From the NCBI GenBank assembly GCA_947497265.1, contig CANMFP010000003.1:62001-126000 (forward strand): 64,000 bases of DNA, given 5' to 3'. Of the stretch, positions 37,001 to 44,942 are shown piece by piece (positions within the stretch are counted from its first letter, which is position 1; each line of letters begins with the position of its first letter). A program made the translations under genes and the position numbers. The notes under the pieces are model-generated. The model saw nothing but the letters and a program-made list of their open reading frames with translations, did not search any database and was not told where the DNA came from. Source of the DNA: an uncultured Isoptericola sp. (GTDB taxonomy: Bacteria > Actinomycetota > Actinomycetes > Actinomycetales > Cellulomonadaceae).

Positions 37001-37393
37001 GGGGTCGACAGCTGGCTGGTGGTCCAGTGGGACATGTACGTCTGGGGCACCCAGGACGCCCGGTCGTTCCAGGTGTGGATCGGCACCAACGGTGAGCAGG
37101 ACGTCACGTTCGACTACGCGGACGCGATCACCGATCCCGGGATGCCGTTCCTGGTCGGGGCGGAGAACGCCGCCGGCGAGGGCGACATGGTCGCGGAGCT
37201 GCCGGACGGCAGCACCCAGGTGGTCACCTCGACCGAGCCGACCCCGGGCGGCAGCCTCACGTACGACGTGACGCTGAAGGCCAAGCGGCCCGGCAAGGGT
37301 GTGGTGCACACCGAGCTCGTGGCGGACGAGGTGCCCGGCACCACGATCGTCGAGACCCCGGTGAAGGTGACGGTGTTCAAGCACCGGCGCTGA
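34094..37393 (+). CDS. Secreted subtilisin-like serine protease (S8) with PA insert and large C-terminal region
   Basis: 1099 residues. A Sec signal peptide (basic start, hydrophobic core, cleavage probably after GAGA near residue 34) and an I9-type propeptide (about 60-165) precede the S8 domain. The catalytic triad is Asp221 (GNIDTGLW), His297 (EGHGSHTSG) and Ser612 (NGTSMSSPH), with the oxyanion Asn397 (SAGNSGPG). A PA domain is inserted between Asn and Ser (about 470-560). The C-terminal 400 residues hold Fn3-like folds and a segment with a Cys-Cys pair (NNCCDLP). It should be an extracellular protease for protein use. The upstream GAAGGG acts as likely ribosome binding site; a long in-frame upstream extension is not part of the protein. 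Confidence 0.92.
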   Translation: MRLRKHQSRLRLAAITSGAALVITSLTATGAGAAPEDPDDLSLTEAQPTATSREDGPKAPTSALVETPKKLLSLSSSKKVPVMVKYDYDAVASYDGSVPEYDATSPAVTGEPLTKNAPAEKRYRGYVEKQERSITADVQDAVPGTEVVTSFDVVYGGVAALVPGDEIPALLEVPGVVAVQENTLEKPLTDSSTDFIDAPAAYEELGTESEAGDGLVLGNIDTGLWPEHPSFADDGNLSAYDGPAVACNYGDNPLTPEDDPFECNDKLIGGYSFTAMYDLLNPGEYLYEGTARDAEGHGSHTSGTSAGNVVEDVQTIGPELEKIQGVAPGAKIIEYKALGPGGGYTSDLVAAVEQAIVDDVDAINYSISGGSTVSDPVEIAFLNAYDAGVFVAASAGNSGPGAATANHVSPWVTTVAASTQTREFSSTLTLTADDGSTFTADGASIVEGVEEPLPVVHASEPPYSDPMCLEPAPEGTFEGMIVLCERGENARVLKGYHVMQGDAEGMILYNPTLADVATDNHYLPAVHLADGTEMMAWFEERSGVTGTFTDGAPSEGQGDVIAAFSSRGPAGPVIKPDITAPGVQVLAAMTPTPAAPESGPSGQYYQAINGTSMSSPHIAGVGLLLRAANPDWTPGQIKSAIMTQSTTDVVKEDLTTPADPFDMGAGRVDVGESLTPPFTISDTTANFATLTTDPVHAVDLNIPSINAPTLPGRLTTTRTLENTSGRHLVVRPKADAPRGTKISFSPRIATVRPGKSVSFDITITDTSASGEQKFAEITFRTQRGHGHLPVAFVPTQGNVALTQSCEEESIHFKDRVDCTVTATNESFNEQSVSLTTTGERALKGKHSESGDLAAAELGVPSVDALDGSGFLDLEDFGISPESFGDETLTNYDVPAYSFNGRTYTSLGVDSNGYLVAGGGTSEDNNCCDLPDGASSARPNSVLAPFWTDLNSEAGDGTAAEGVRIGSLTDGVDSWLVVQWDMYVWGTQDARSFQVWIGTNGEQDVTFDYADAITDPGMPFLVGAENAAGEGDMVAELPDGSTQVVTSTEPTPGGSLTYDVTLKAKRPGKGVVHTELVADEVPGTTIVETPVKVTVFKHRR

Positions 37394-37414
37394 CCGCCTG
37401 CCCCCACCGTCTGG

Positions 37415-37472
37415 TCGGCAGTCCGTGACCTGATCGGCAGTTCAAGCTGCCGATCAGGTCACGAACTGCCGA
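37415..37472 (+). terminator. Long stem-loop after the subtilase gene
   Basis: 37415-37440 pairs with 37447-37472 (26 positions, one mismatch) around a 6 nt loop TTCAAG. The arms contain internal repeats of GATCGGCAG. Both flanking genes are on the plus strand, so this is a terminator for the subtilase rather than a convergent one. Confidence 0.7.
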
Positions 37473-37517
37473 TCCGACCGGGCGACGAATCCTCATGACA
37501 CGGGGCGCCGGCCGCCC

Positions 37518-37523
37518 TAGCCT
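37518..37523 (+). promoter_or_regulatory. Putative leaderless -10 element of the RidA gene
   Basis: TAGCCT ends 6 nt before the ATG at 37530; no ribosome binding site is visible. Confidence 0.5.
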
Positions 37524-37529
37524 CGCGAC

Positions 37530-37937
37530 ATGCCCTCCGTGCGCCTCCTCGACGTCCCCGGCCTCGCGCCGACCGCCCCCTACGCCTACGCGGCCACGAC
37601 CACCGGCGACCACCGGCACGTGCAGCTCGCCGGTTCCTGCCCTCTCGACCTCGACGGCCGCACCGTCGCACCCGGCGACATCGCCGCCCAGACGGCGCAG
37701 TGCCTCGACAACCTCGTCACCGCGCTGGACGCCGCCGGGGCGACCCTCACCGACGTGCTCGGGAGCCGCGTGCTCGTCGCCACGACCGACCCCGGCGACC
37801 TGCACACCGCCTGGGACGTGGTGCACGCGCGGTTCGCCGACCATCCCGTGCCGAGCACGCTCGCCGGCGTCACCGTGCTCGGCTACCCGGACCAGCTCGT
37901 CGAGATCGAGGCCTGGGCCGTCGTCGCACCCCGCTGA
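37530..37937 (+). CDS. ridA: RidA/YjgF family protein (reactive enamine/imine deaminase)
   Basis: 135 residues of the RidA fold, which forms trimers and speeds hydrolysis of reactive enamines or imines released by PLP enzymes. Family features: VQLAGSCPLDLDG near residue 32, QTAQCLDNLVTALDAAGATL in the middle and EIEAWAVVAPR at the C-terminus. The catalytic Arg of well-studied RidA proteins is expected near SRVLVATT. It may belong to a sub-branch with other substrates. A hairpin follows. Confidence 0.82.
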   Translation: MPSVRLLDVPGLAPTAPYAYAATTTGDHRHVQLAGSCPLDLDGRTVAPGDIAAQTAQCLDNLVTALDAAGATLTDVLGSRVLVATTDPGDLHTAWDVVHARFADHPVPSTLAGVTVLGYPDQLVEIEAWAVVAPR

Positions 37938-37951
37938 GCTCGCTCCGCTGA

Positions 37952-37999
37952 GGCACCTCAGACCCCGTGAGCCGCCATGAGGCCCTCGTCTGAGGTACC
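37952..37999 (+). terminator. Hairpin downstream of the RidA gene
   Basis: GGCACCTCAGAC (37952-37963) pairs with GTCTGAGGTACC (37988-37999) with one mismatch and a 24 nt loop. A nested palindrome CTGAGG-CA-CCTCAG is at 37948-37961. Probably a terminator. Confidence 0.5.
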
Positions 38000-38103
38000 C
38001 CCGGCCCCGAAGAACTGGGTGACCGGACGATCCGCAGACCCCCACCTCAGCACGAGCGTGGAGTCATGCCGGAACGACCGGTGGCACGGCGAGGGGACAC
38101 ATC

Positions 38104-38415
38104 ATGAGCATGCAGGGACCCGCCTTCGAGGCGGAGCTGGCCTACCGACGCGAGCGCGCCGCCCGGTCCTACGGTGCGCCGTCCTTCTGGAGCCGTTGGC
38201 GGGCACGGCGCGCCGCACGGCGCCAGGCTCGCGAACGCGCGCTGGCCGTCCGGGCGCGTGACGCCGTCGACCGCCTGGCCGACACGATCGACACCGTGGC
38301 GGACCGCACCGACCCGGTCGCCTGGGACGCACGGATGGCTCGCCGGTCCGCCGAGATCGAGTCGGGCCTCGCCGCGCTCCACCCTGCGGCCGACCACGCC
38401 CGCCGCGCGGCGTGA
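38104..38415 (+). CDS. Small basic helical protein of unknown function
   Basis: 103 residues. GAGGGG 8 nt before the ATG is a good ribosome binding site. The sequence is Ala/Arg-rich and predicted helical with heptad-like spacing around residues 45-70 (VDRLADTIDTVADRTD), so a coiled coil is possible. No membrane segment and no family I recognise. It lies directly upstream of the LAL regulator, whose alternative GTG at 38412 would overlap this stop by four bases. Confidence 0.6.
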   Translation: MSMQGPAFEAELAYRRERAARSYGAPSFWSRWRARRAARRQARERALAVRARDAVDRLADTIDTVADRTDPVAWDARMARRSAEIESGLAALHPAADHARRAA

Positions 38416-38504
38416 TCCCGCGCACGACGACGCGGCACCCCCCGGGCACGACGGCGGCCGGAATTCCCTCGGCCGTTGTCGGTACCGGGTGGGACGATGC
38501 GAAG

Positions 38505-41459
38505 GTGCGCCGCTCGTCACAGATCCCGCTCGTCGCTCGCGAGCACCAGGTCGCCGGGTTCCGCAGGTCCTTCGACCGCGCGGCCGCCGGCGAACCGGGC
38601 GTGCTCGTCGTGGGCGGCGACGCGGGCGTGGGCAAGACACGGCTCGTCACCCACCTCGCGGGCGCTGCCGAGGAGGCCGGCGGGCGCGTCGTCGTCGCCC
38701 ACTGCGTCGACCTCGGCGAGATCGGCATCCCGTACCTGCCGTTCACCGAGGCGCTGGGACAGCTGCGCCGGCCGGCCGGGACGGGCAGCACGGACGACGA
38801 CGTCGCGGCCTGCGTCACCGAGCTGGTCGCGGAGCGTCCGGCGCTCGCGCGGCTCCTCGACCCCGCCGGCTCTCATGCCGCCCAGGACGACCAGCACGCG
38901 GAACGCCTGCCGCTGCTCGACGGGCTCGCGAGCGCGTTCGCGGCGGTCGGCCGGGCCGGCGCACCGCTCGTGCTGGTGATCGAGGACCTGCACTGGGCCG
39001 ACCCCTCGACGCGTGACGTGCTGCGCTTCCTCATCACACGCCTGCGCACCGAGCACCTGCTGCTCGTGCTCACCTACCGCAGCGACGACGTCGACCGCCG
39101 GCACCCGCTGCGGCCCCTGCTGGCCGAGCTGCACCGCTCGGAGCGGGTGGACCACATCGAGCTGAACCCGTTCACTGCCAGCGAGCTGCGCGACTTCACC
39201 ACCGCGCTCAACGACGGCCCGCTGCCGGAACGCGACTTCGCCGACGTGCTGCGCCGGTCAGAGGGCAACGCGTTCTTCGCCGAGGAGCTGGTCGCCGCGG
39301 GCATGGCGACCGGGACGCTGCCCTGGTCGCTCGCCGACGTGCTGCACGCCCGGATGCAGAGCTTCGCGCCGGAGGTGCAGCAGCTCGTCCGCCTCGCCTC
39401 GGTCGCGGGGCGCCAGGTCCGCGAGGACCTGCTGCGTTCCGCGGCCGCCGGGACACCCGGGCTGGAGGACCCTGCCGTGGCCGCCGCCGCGCTGCGCGAC
39501 GCCGTCACCCACCAGGTGCTCGCCGTCGAGGGTGCGCACCTGGCGTTCCGCCACGCCCTGCTCGCGGAGGCGCTCTACCTCGACCTGCTGCCCGGCGAGC
39601 GCGGCGCCATGCACCTGGCGTACCTCTCGGCGCTCGTGGCCTCGCCCGAGCTGGGGTCGGCGGCCGAGCGTGCGCACCACGCGCAGCAGGGCCACGACCT
39701 GCCGACGGCGCTCACGGCGTCCTTCGACGCGGCCGGCCGGGCGCGGGACCTGCTCGCTCCGACCGAGGAGCTCCGGCACCTCGAGCAGGTGCTCTCGCTG
39801 TGGGACTCGGTGCCCGACGCCGCCGCCCGCGTCGGCGTCGACCGGGTCGCCGTCGCGCTCGACGCGGCGGCCGCGGCGGCTCGCAACGGTCAGCCCACCC
39901 GCGCCGTCCAGCTCACCCGCCGCGCGATCGAGTCGCTCGACGGCGACCCGGCACGCCAGGCGAGCCTGCGGCACGTCCTGGCCCGCAACCTCCTCGACGT
40001 GGAGGAGGACATGAGCGAGGCGACCCGCCAGACCGACCTCGCGCTCGAGGTGCTGGCGACCGACCCGACGGAGGAGCTCGCCTCGACCCTCGCCGTCCGC
40101 GGGCGGATCGAGATGAACCGCGACGACGACGACGCGGCGCGCGACTTCCTGGAACGGGCGATCGACGTGGCACACCGGGCCGCGGCGCCGCAGGCGGAGG
40201 CCGACGCGCTCGCCTCCCTGGCCGTGATCGAGGTGGGCGACCCGGAGACGGCGGCCCGCCTCATCGAGTCCGCGATGCACCGCGCGATCGAGGCGGGCAG
40301 CCTCGGTGCCGAGCTGCGCTGCCGGTACAACCTCGCCACGACCTGGTACTACGCGGGTCGGCTGGACGTCGCGGAGCAGCTGCTGCGCGAGGGGCTGGCG
40401 CGCGCCAAGGAGACCGCCACGACGCGCAGCTCCACCGGCATCTCGATGCGGATGATCGCCGAGCTGTTGCGCTACGTGCGCGGCGACCTGACGGAGTCGG
40501 CCCCGCGGGACGGAGTCCCCGCGCTGGAGGCGATGGTGCTGGAGAGCGCCGGCCTGTACGCCGCGGTCGCGCGCGGTGACGGCCGTGTCCTGGACACCAC
40601 GCAGGCGCTGCAGAAGGAGTGGGACACCGACGGGTTCATCGCGCTCATCTCCGGCGGCTGCCGCATCGACGCCCTCACCTTCGCGGGCCGGTACGACGAG
40701 GCGCTCGACCTGGCCGGCACCGTCGTCGCGCACCTCGGCGCCGTGTGGAGCACCTACTTCCTGGGCCGCATCTGGATCTCGGCACTCGCCTTGGCGGCGT
40801 TGGCCGAGGCCGCTGAGGGCTCCGGCGGGCCCGGTGGTGGCACGGAGCCGATGACGACCCTGCGCGCACAGGGCGACGAGCTGCTCGCGGTCGCCCGCGA
40901 GACGGCCGAGCGAGGCCGCCCGCGCGGCGGCGTCCTCGGCCCGGAGGGTCGCGCCTGGTTGCGCCGCGCCGCGGCTGAGCACGCCCGGCTCGCCGCCGCC
41001 ACCGACCAGACGCCCGCGGACCCGGCCGTCTGGGAGGCCACCGTGCGCGAGTTCTCCTACGGCTACCGGTACGAGACCGCACGGTCACGGTTCCGCTGGG
41101 CGCAGGCGCTGCGGGCCGCCGGGGACCGCGCCGCCGCCGAGCTCGAAGCCGTCGAGGCCCTGCACGAGGCCCAGGAGATGGGCGCCCGCCCGCTGGCCGA
41201 CGCCGTGCTCGCCTGGACGAAGCGTGCCCGCCTCGCCGTCCCCGGGGCACGCCGGGAGACCTCCACCCTCACCGAGCGCGAGGAGCAGGTGCTCGGCCTC
41301 GTCGCCCAGGGCCTGTCGAACCGGCAGATCGGCGAGCGGCTCTACATCTCCACCAAGACGGTCAGCGTCCACGTGTCGAACGTCCTGGCCAAGCTCGGGG
41401 TCTCGGGACGCGCCGAGGCGGTCGCCGTGGCCACCCGCCGTGGGCTGCTCACCGTCTGA
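38505..41459 (+). CDS. LuxR-family large ATP-binding regulator (LAL/MalT type)
   Basis: 984 residues. The N-terminal AAA-type ATPase has Walker A GGDAGVGKTRLV (about residue 33) and Walker B LVLVIEDLHWADPS. The long middle (about 400-850) is a TPR-like helical array, and the C-terminus is a GerE HTH beginning LTEREEQVLGLVAQGLSNRQ. LAL regulators activate transcription after binding ATP and an inducer, often for sugar or secondary metabolite genes; the target is unknown here. The GTG at 38505 is chosen because the protein then begins VRRSSQIPLVAREHQ, typical of the family, and because GACGAT ends 6 nt upstream; the GTG at 38412 would add 31 unlikely residues. Confidence 0.88.
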   Translation: MRRSSQIPLVAREHQVAGFRRSFDRAAAGEPGVLVVGGDAGVGKTRLVTHLAGAAEEAGGRVVVAHCVDLGEIGIPYLPFTEALGQLRRPAGTGSTDDDVAACVTELVAERPALARLLDPAGSHAAQDDQHAERLPLLDGLASAFAAVGRAGAPLVLVIEDLHWADPSTRDVLRFLITRLRTEHLLLVLTYRSDDVDRRHPLRPLLAELHRSERVDHIELNPFTASELRDFTTALNDGPLPERDFADVLRRSEGNAFFAEELVAAGMATGTLPWSLADVLHARMQSFAPEVQQLVRLASVAGRQVREDLLRSAAAGTPGLEDPAVAAAALRDAVTHQVLAVEGAHLAFRHALLAEALYLDLLPGERGAMHLAYLSALVASPELGSAAERAHHAQQGHDLPTALTASFDAAGRARDLLAPTEELRHLEQVLSLWDSVPDAAARVGVDRVAVALDAAAAAARNGQPTRAVQLTRRAIESLDGDPARQASLRHVLARNLLDVEEDMSEATRQTDLALEVLATDPTEELASTLAVRGRIEMNRDDDDAARDFLERAIDVAHRAAAPQAEADALASLAVIEVGDPETAARLIESAMHRAIEAGSLGAELRCRYNLATTWYYAGRLDVAEQLLREGLARAKETATTRSSTGISMRMIAELLRYVRGDLTESAPRDGVPALEAMVLESAGLYAAVARGDGRVLDTTQALQKEWDTDGFIALISGGCRIDALTFAGRYDEALDLAGTVVAHLGAVWSTYFLGRIWISALALAALAEAAEGSGGPGGGTEPMTTLRAQGDELLAVARETAERGRPRGGVLGPEGRAWLRRAAAEHARLAAATDQTPADPAVWEATVREFSYGYRYETARSRFRWAQALRAAGDRAAAELEAVEALHEAQEMGARPLADAVLAWTKRARLAVPGARRETSTLTEREEQVLGLVAQGLSNRQIGERLYISTKTVSVHVSNVLAKLGVSGRAEAVAVATRRGLLTV

Positions 41460-41503
41460 CGCACCGACCATCCCGATCCGTACCTGGCGAAGGAGCCTCG
41501 TCC

Positions 41504-42091
41504 ATGAACGTCTACCCCGACACCCGGCAGATGCTGCTGCACTACCTGCACGAGGTCCGCGAGTCGCTCCTGTGGAAGCTGGAGGGGCTCTCGGAACGGG
41601 AGCTGCGGATGCCGCGCACGCCCACCGGGACCAACCTGCTGGGCCTGATCAAGCATGCCGCCAGCATCGAGTCCGGCTACTTCGGCGAGGTCTTCGGGCG
41701 GCCCTGGCCGACGCCGCACGAGGTGCCGTCGGACGCCCAGCTCGAGGAGGACCCCAACGCGGACTTCTACGCGACAGCCGACGAGTCCGCGGAGCAGATC
41801 ATCGACCTCTACCGCCGCGTCGCCGAGTTCGCCGACGCCACCATCACCGAGCTGCCGCTGGACGCACCGGGACGCGTGCCGTGGTGGGGCGAGCGCGGGG
41901 ACGTCACGCTGGAGCGGATCATCGTGCACGTGATCTACGACCTGAGCCGGCACGCCGGGCACGCCGACATCGTGCGCGAGGAGATCGACGGCGCCGTCGG
42001 GCTCGTGCCGCGCGCGACGAACATCCCGGACATCGACCAGGAGGCGTACGTGACGAAGGTCCGGGCCATCGCCGAACGGCTCCCCGCCTGA
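41504..42091 (+). CDS. DinB-family (DUF664) metal-binding four-helix protein
   Basis: 195 residues. The three conserved metal-ligand histidines are visible in LIKHAAS (about residue 50), IVHVIYD and LSRHAGHAD (about 143-153). The family includes thiol-dependent S-transferases that use bacillithiol or mycothiol, and many members without known role. AAGGAG 9 nt upstream supports the ATG. It is 44 nt after the LAL gene on the same strand. Confidence 0.85.
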   Translation: MNVYPDTRQMLLHYLHEVRESLLWKLEGLSERELRMPRTPTGTNLLGLIKHAASIESGYFGEVFGRPWPTPHEVPSDAQLEEDPNADFYATADESAEQIIDLYRRVAEFADATITELPLDAPGRVPWWGERGDVTLERIIVHVIYDLSRHAGHADIVREEIDGAVGLVPRATNIPDIDQEAYVTKVRAIAERLPA

Positions 42092-42098
42092 CGGGCGG

Positions 42099-42104
42099 GA
42101 CAAT
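42099..42104 (+). promoter_or_regulatory. Putative leaderless -10 element of rlmC
   Basis: GACAAT ends 6 nt before the GTG at 42111. Confidence 0.4.
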
Positions 42105-42110
42105 GGACGG

Positions 42111-43400
42111 GTGCAGTGCCCTCACTACGACGCCGGCCGGTGCCGTTCGTGCACCCTGATCCAGCTCGACCGCCCGGCGCAGGTGGCCGGCAAGGAGGCG
42201 CACGTCCGCGAGCTGCTCGCGGCGTACGACGGCGTCACCTGGTTGCCCGCGGTCACCGGCGCCGAGAGCGGCTTCCGGAACAAGGCCAAGATGGTGGTCA
42301 CGGGCACGGTGGACGCGCCGGTCCTGGGAATCGTCGGCCCGCCCGGCCCGTACGCCGGGCGGAGCGTCGACCTCACGGACTGCGGCCTCTACCCGGCGCC
42401 GCTGCAGGCGGCGTTCGGCCCGCTGGCCGAGCTGGTCACGCGCGCCCGGCTCCAGCCCTACGACCTCTCGCCCGCCACCGGCCCGGACGGCGCTGCGCCC
42501 GACGGCGGCACCTCGCGCCGCCGCAAGGTCACCCCGCGCGACGCCGCCCGTCGCGGCGAGCTCAAGCACGTGCTGGTCACCCTCTCCCCCGACGGCGAGC
42601 TGATGGTCCGCCTGGTGCTGCGGTCCACCGAGGCGGTGGCCCGGATCCGCAAGCACCTGCCCTGGTTGCACTCCGCGCTGCCAGGGCTGGCCGTGCTCAG
42701 CGTCAACGTCCAGCCGGCGCACGCCGCGGTGCTGGAGGGCGAGCAGGAGATCGTGCTCACCGAGCGCGAGACGCTGCCGATGCGCGTCGACGGCATCACG
42801 CTGCACCTGCGCCCGCAGAGCTTCTTCCAGACCAACACCGAGGTCGCCGCGACGCTGTACCGGCAGGCCAGGCAGTGGGTCGACGAGGTGGACCCGGCGT
42901 CGCTGTGGGACCTGTACTGCGGGGTCGGCGGCTTCGCGCTGCACTGCGCGGCGCCGGGCCGGTCGGTGAGCGGCATCGAGCTCTCGGCGGAGGCCGTGGC
43001 ATCGGCGACCGCGACGGCGGGCGAGCTGGCCGCGCTGCCGCCGGACGCCGTCGTCGGCGGTCGGGACGCCTCGTGGTGGCGCGACGCGATGCGCGAGGTC
43101 CGGTTCTCCGCGGGCGACGCGACCGGGTTCGCGCTCGGCACCGACACGGACCCGGAGCTGGTGGTCGTCAACCCGCCGCGGCGCGGGATCGGGGCGGACC
43201 TGGCGCGGCGTCTGGAGACGTCGGACGTGGGCCGCGTGCTCTACTCGAGCTGCCGGGCCTCGACGCTCGCCCGGGACCTGGCCGAGATGCCGTCGCTGCG
43301 GCCTCGGCGGGCGGTGCTGCTCGACATGTTCCCGCAGACGGACCACTACGAGGTGCTCGTCCTCCTCGAACGCGAGGTCGCAGCGCTCCGGCCGAGGTAG
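42111..43400 (+). CDS. rlmC: 23S rRNA (uracil-C5)-methyltransferase RlmC-like
   Basis: 429 residues. Fe-S cluster cysteines are at the very start (MQCPHYDAGRCRSCTL) plus TDCGLYP near residue 86. The SAM site is LWDLYCGVGGFALHCA and the catalytic nucleophile lies in LYSSCRASTLARDL. It transfers methyl from SAM to C5 of a uracil in 23S rRNA (U747 in E. coli RlmC). A Gly/Pro/Arg insert near residues 120-145 is not typical. The GTG start gives the exact N-terminus of the family. Ends AGG-TAG. Confidence 0.9.
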   Translation: MQCPHYDAGRCRSCTLIQLDRPAQVAGKEAHVRELLAAYDGVTWLPAVTGAESGFRNKAKMVVTGTVDAPVLGIVGPPGPYAGRSVDLTDCGLYPAPLQAAFGPLAELVTRARLQPYDLSPATGPDGAAPDGGTSRRRKVTPRDAARRGELKHVLVTLSPDGELMVRLVLRSTEAVARIRKHLPWLHSALPGLAVLSVNVQPAHAAVLEGEQEIVLTERETLPMRVDGITLHLRPQSFFQTNTEVAATLYRQARQWVDEVDPASLWDLYCGVGGFALHCAAPGRSVSGIELSAEAVASATATAGELAALPPDAVVGGRDASWWRDAMREVRFSAGDATGFALGTDTDPELVVVNPPRRGIGADLARRLETSDVGRVLYSSCRASTLARDLAEMPSLRPRRAVLLDMFPQTDHYEVLVLLEREVAALRPR

Positions 43401-43786
43401 GCCGTCAGCCAGCCGATCCCGCCGACCGTCAGCTCGACGGTGCGCTCCTCCGGCTCGGGCCCGGGCTCGGGTGACGTCGGGGGCGGGTCCTCGGGCGGCG
43501 CCGTCGTCGGCGGGCTCGTCGGCTCCGTGGCGGGCGGCTCGGGTGTCTCGTCCACGGCCGGCTCGTCCGGCGCGGCGGATGCCTGCGCGACCGGGGGCGG
43601 AGCCGGGGCCTCAGAGCTCCCTCCGGGGAGTCCGCTCACCATCGCCACCGCTCGCGCAGGGAGGCCCAGCTCGCGGGCGACCACGTCGATGCCCCGACCC
43701 AGCACGTGCTGGGACCACAGGAGCCGCTGGTCGTCGTGCGGACGACGTCCGGGTCGGCCGAGCCGGCGGCACCGGGACGGCCGCAC
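43346..43786 (-). CDS. Doubtful Pro/Glu-rich small protein
   Basis: The 428 nt between rlmC and the FUSC gene hold no certain gene. On the minus strand a 146-residue frame from GTG 43786 shows a short helix-turn-helix-like stretch (GRGIDVVARELGLPARAV), then a Pro/Glu/Ala/Thr-rich linker such as EPAVDETPEPPATEPTSPP, then a short C-terminus; its third codon positions are G/C-rich and the composition looks like a real linker. It would overlap the 3' end of rlmC by 55 nt. No family is recognised, and the plus-strand frame at 43440-43820 is a weaker rival. Confidence 0.35.
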   Translation of the reverse strand: MRPSRCRRLGRPGRRPHDDQRLLWSQHVLGRGIDVVARELGLPARAVAMVSGLPGGSSEAPAPPPVAQASAAPDEPAVDETPEPPATEPTSPPTTAPPEDPPPTSPEPGPEPEERTVELTVGGIGWLTAYLGRSAATSRSRRTSTS

Positions 43787-43828
43787 CCTCGCCGAGAACC
43801 GCGGTACACCTTCGGGTTGACTGGTCGT

Positions 43829-44920
43829 GTGCCACCCGAAGCCCGTCCCCGCTACTGGTCCCGCCTCGTCACGTGGTGGGCGTCGCCCGCGCGCCAGACC
43901 GACGTCCTCCAGATGCTCAAGTCGGCGGTGGCCGCCACGGTCGCGTGGGCGCTCGCCGAGATGGTGCTCGGCCTGGAGCAGGCGTTCCTGGCACCTTGGA
44001 TGGCTCTGCTCACCGTGCACGCCACGGTGTACCGGACCGTCTGGCGCGGTGCCCAGACCGTGATCGCCGTCGGAGCGGGCATCCTGGTCTCGCTCGTCGT
44101 CGTCGAGCTCTTCGCGGCGACCGTCTGGTCGTTCGGGCTGGCCCTCCTGGTCGGCCTCGTCCTGGGGCGGGTCAAGGCGGTGCGGGACGAGGGGATCACC
44201 GTGGCGACCACCATCCTGTTCGTCATCACCTCGGGCTACGGCCTCCCGGACCAGCAGGCGATCGATCTGCTGCCGGACCGGCTCCTCGCCACCGCCGTCG
44301 GCGTGGTCGTCGCCCTGCTGGTCAACCTCGTCGTCTTCCCGCCGCTGAACGACCGCGCGGCCCAGCACCAGATCGACGACGTCGACCGGAGTCTCGGCCG
44401 GCTGCTCAGCGACATGGCCGCACAGATGCACCGGTCGACGGAGGAACAGGAGGAGGACGACTGGATCGAGCGCACCCGCTCGATCTCCGCCGACGTCGAG
44501 CACGCCTGGTCGCTCGTGCGCGGCGCACAAGAGGCCGGGCAGTGGAACCCTCGCCGACAGCTCCATCCGGACGACGAGCTCCACGACTACCCGCGCGTCC
44601 TCGTCCGGCTGGAGGAGGGGGTGGCGCAGGCACGGAGCATCGCGCGCCACGTGCGCGACTCCCACCGCGACGCCCAGGAGTGGGACCCCCGGTTCCGCGA
44701 CCGGTTCATCGAGCTGCTCGCCCAGACCGGACGGCGGGTGGCGGATCCAGACGCGTCGGTCGCGGAGGTGCGCTCCGGCATCAGCCGCCTGGCGGAGGAC
44801 CTCTCCGACGAGGACCTCTCAGGCCGATACTGGCCCCTCTACGGCGCGCTCATCGCGAACCTGACCGCCATCGTCGACGTCGTGGACGACGTCGCGACGG
44901 CACGGCCGGTGCGTACCTGA
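43829..44920 (+). CDS. FUSC-family (aromatic acid exporter-like) membrane protein
   Basis: 363 residues. Five to six helices occupy residues 28-175 (for example ALLTVHATVYRTVWRGAQTV, GAGILVSLVVVELFAATVW), as in FUSC/ArAE proteins, followed by a cytoplasmic helical domain of about 180 residues with many acidic and Arg residues. The family exports aromatic acids or, in some, fusaric acid; substrate unknown. TTGACT ends 6 nt before the GTG at 43829. Convergent with the ornithine cyclodeaminase gene. Confidence 0.8.
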   Translation: MPPEARPRYWSRLVTWWASPARQTDVLQMLKSAVAATVAWALAEMVLGLEQAFLAPWMALLTVHATVYRTVWRGAQTVIAVGAGILVSLVVVELFAATVWSFGLALLVGLVLGRVKAVRDEGITVATTILFVITSGYGLPDQQAIDLLPDRLLATAVGVVVALLVNLVVFPPLNDRAAQHQIDDVDRSLGRLLSDMAAQMHRSTEEQEEDDWIERTRSISADVEHAWSLVRGAQEAGQWNPRRQLHPDDELHDYPRVLVRLEEGVAQARSIARHVRDSHRDAQEWDPRFRDRFIELLAQTGRRVADPDASVAEVRSGISRLAEDLSDEDLSGRYWPLYGALIANLTAIVDVVDDVATARPVRT

Positions 44921-44933
44921 CCCGGCCGCACCG
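44907..44933. terminator. Short hairpin between convergent genes
   Basis: CGGTGCG (44907-44913) pairs with CGCACCG (44927-44933); the TGA of the FUSC gene is in the 13 nt loop and the ocd stop is 10 nt away. Probable bidirectional terminator. Confidence 0.45.
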
Positions 44934-44942
44934 TCGGCACCG

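Noticed and set aside
34001..37384. 1127-residue minus-strand open frame
   Set aside because: Antisense to the subtilase, which has a signal peptide and complete catalytic triad.
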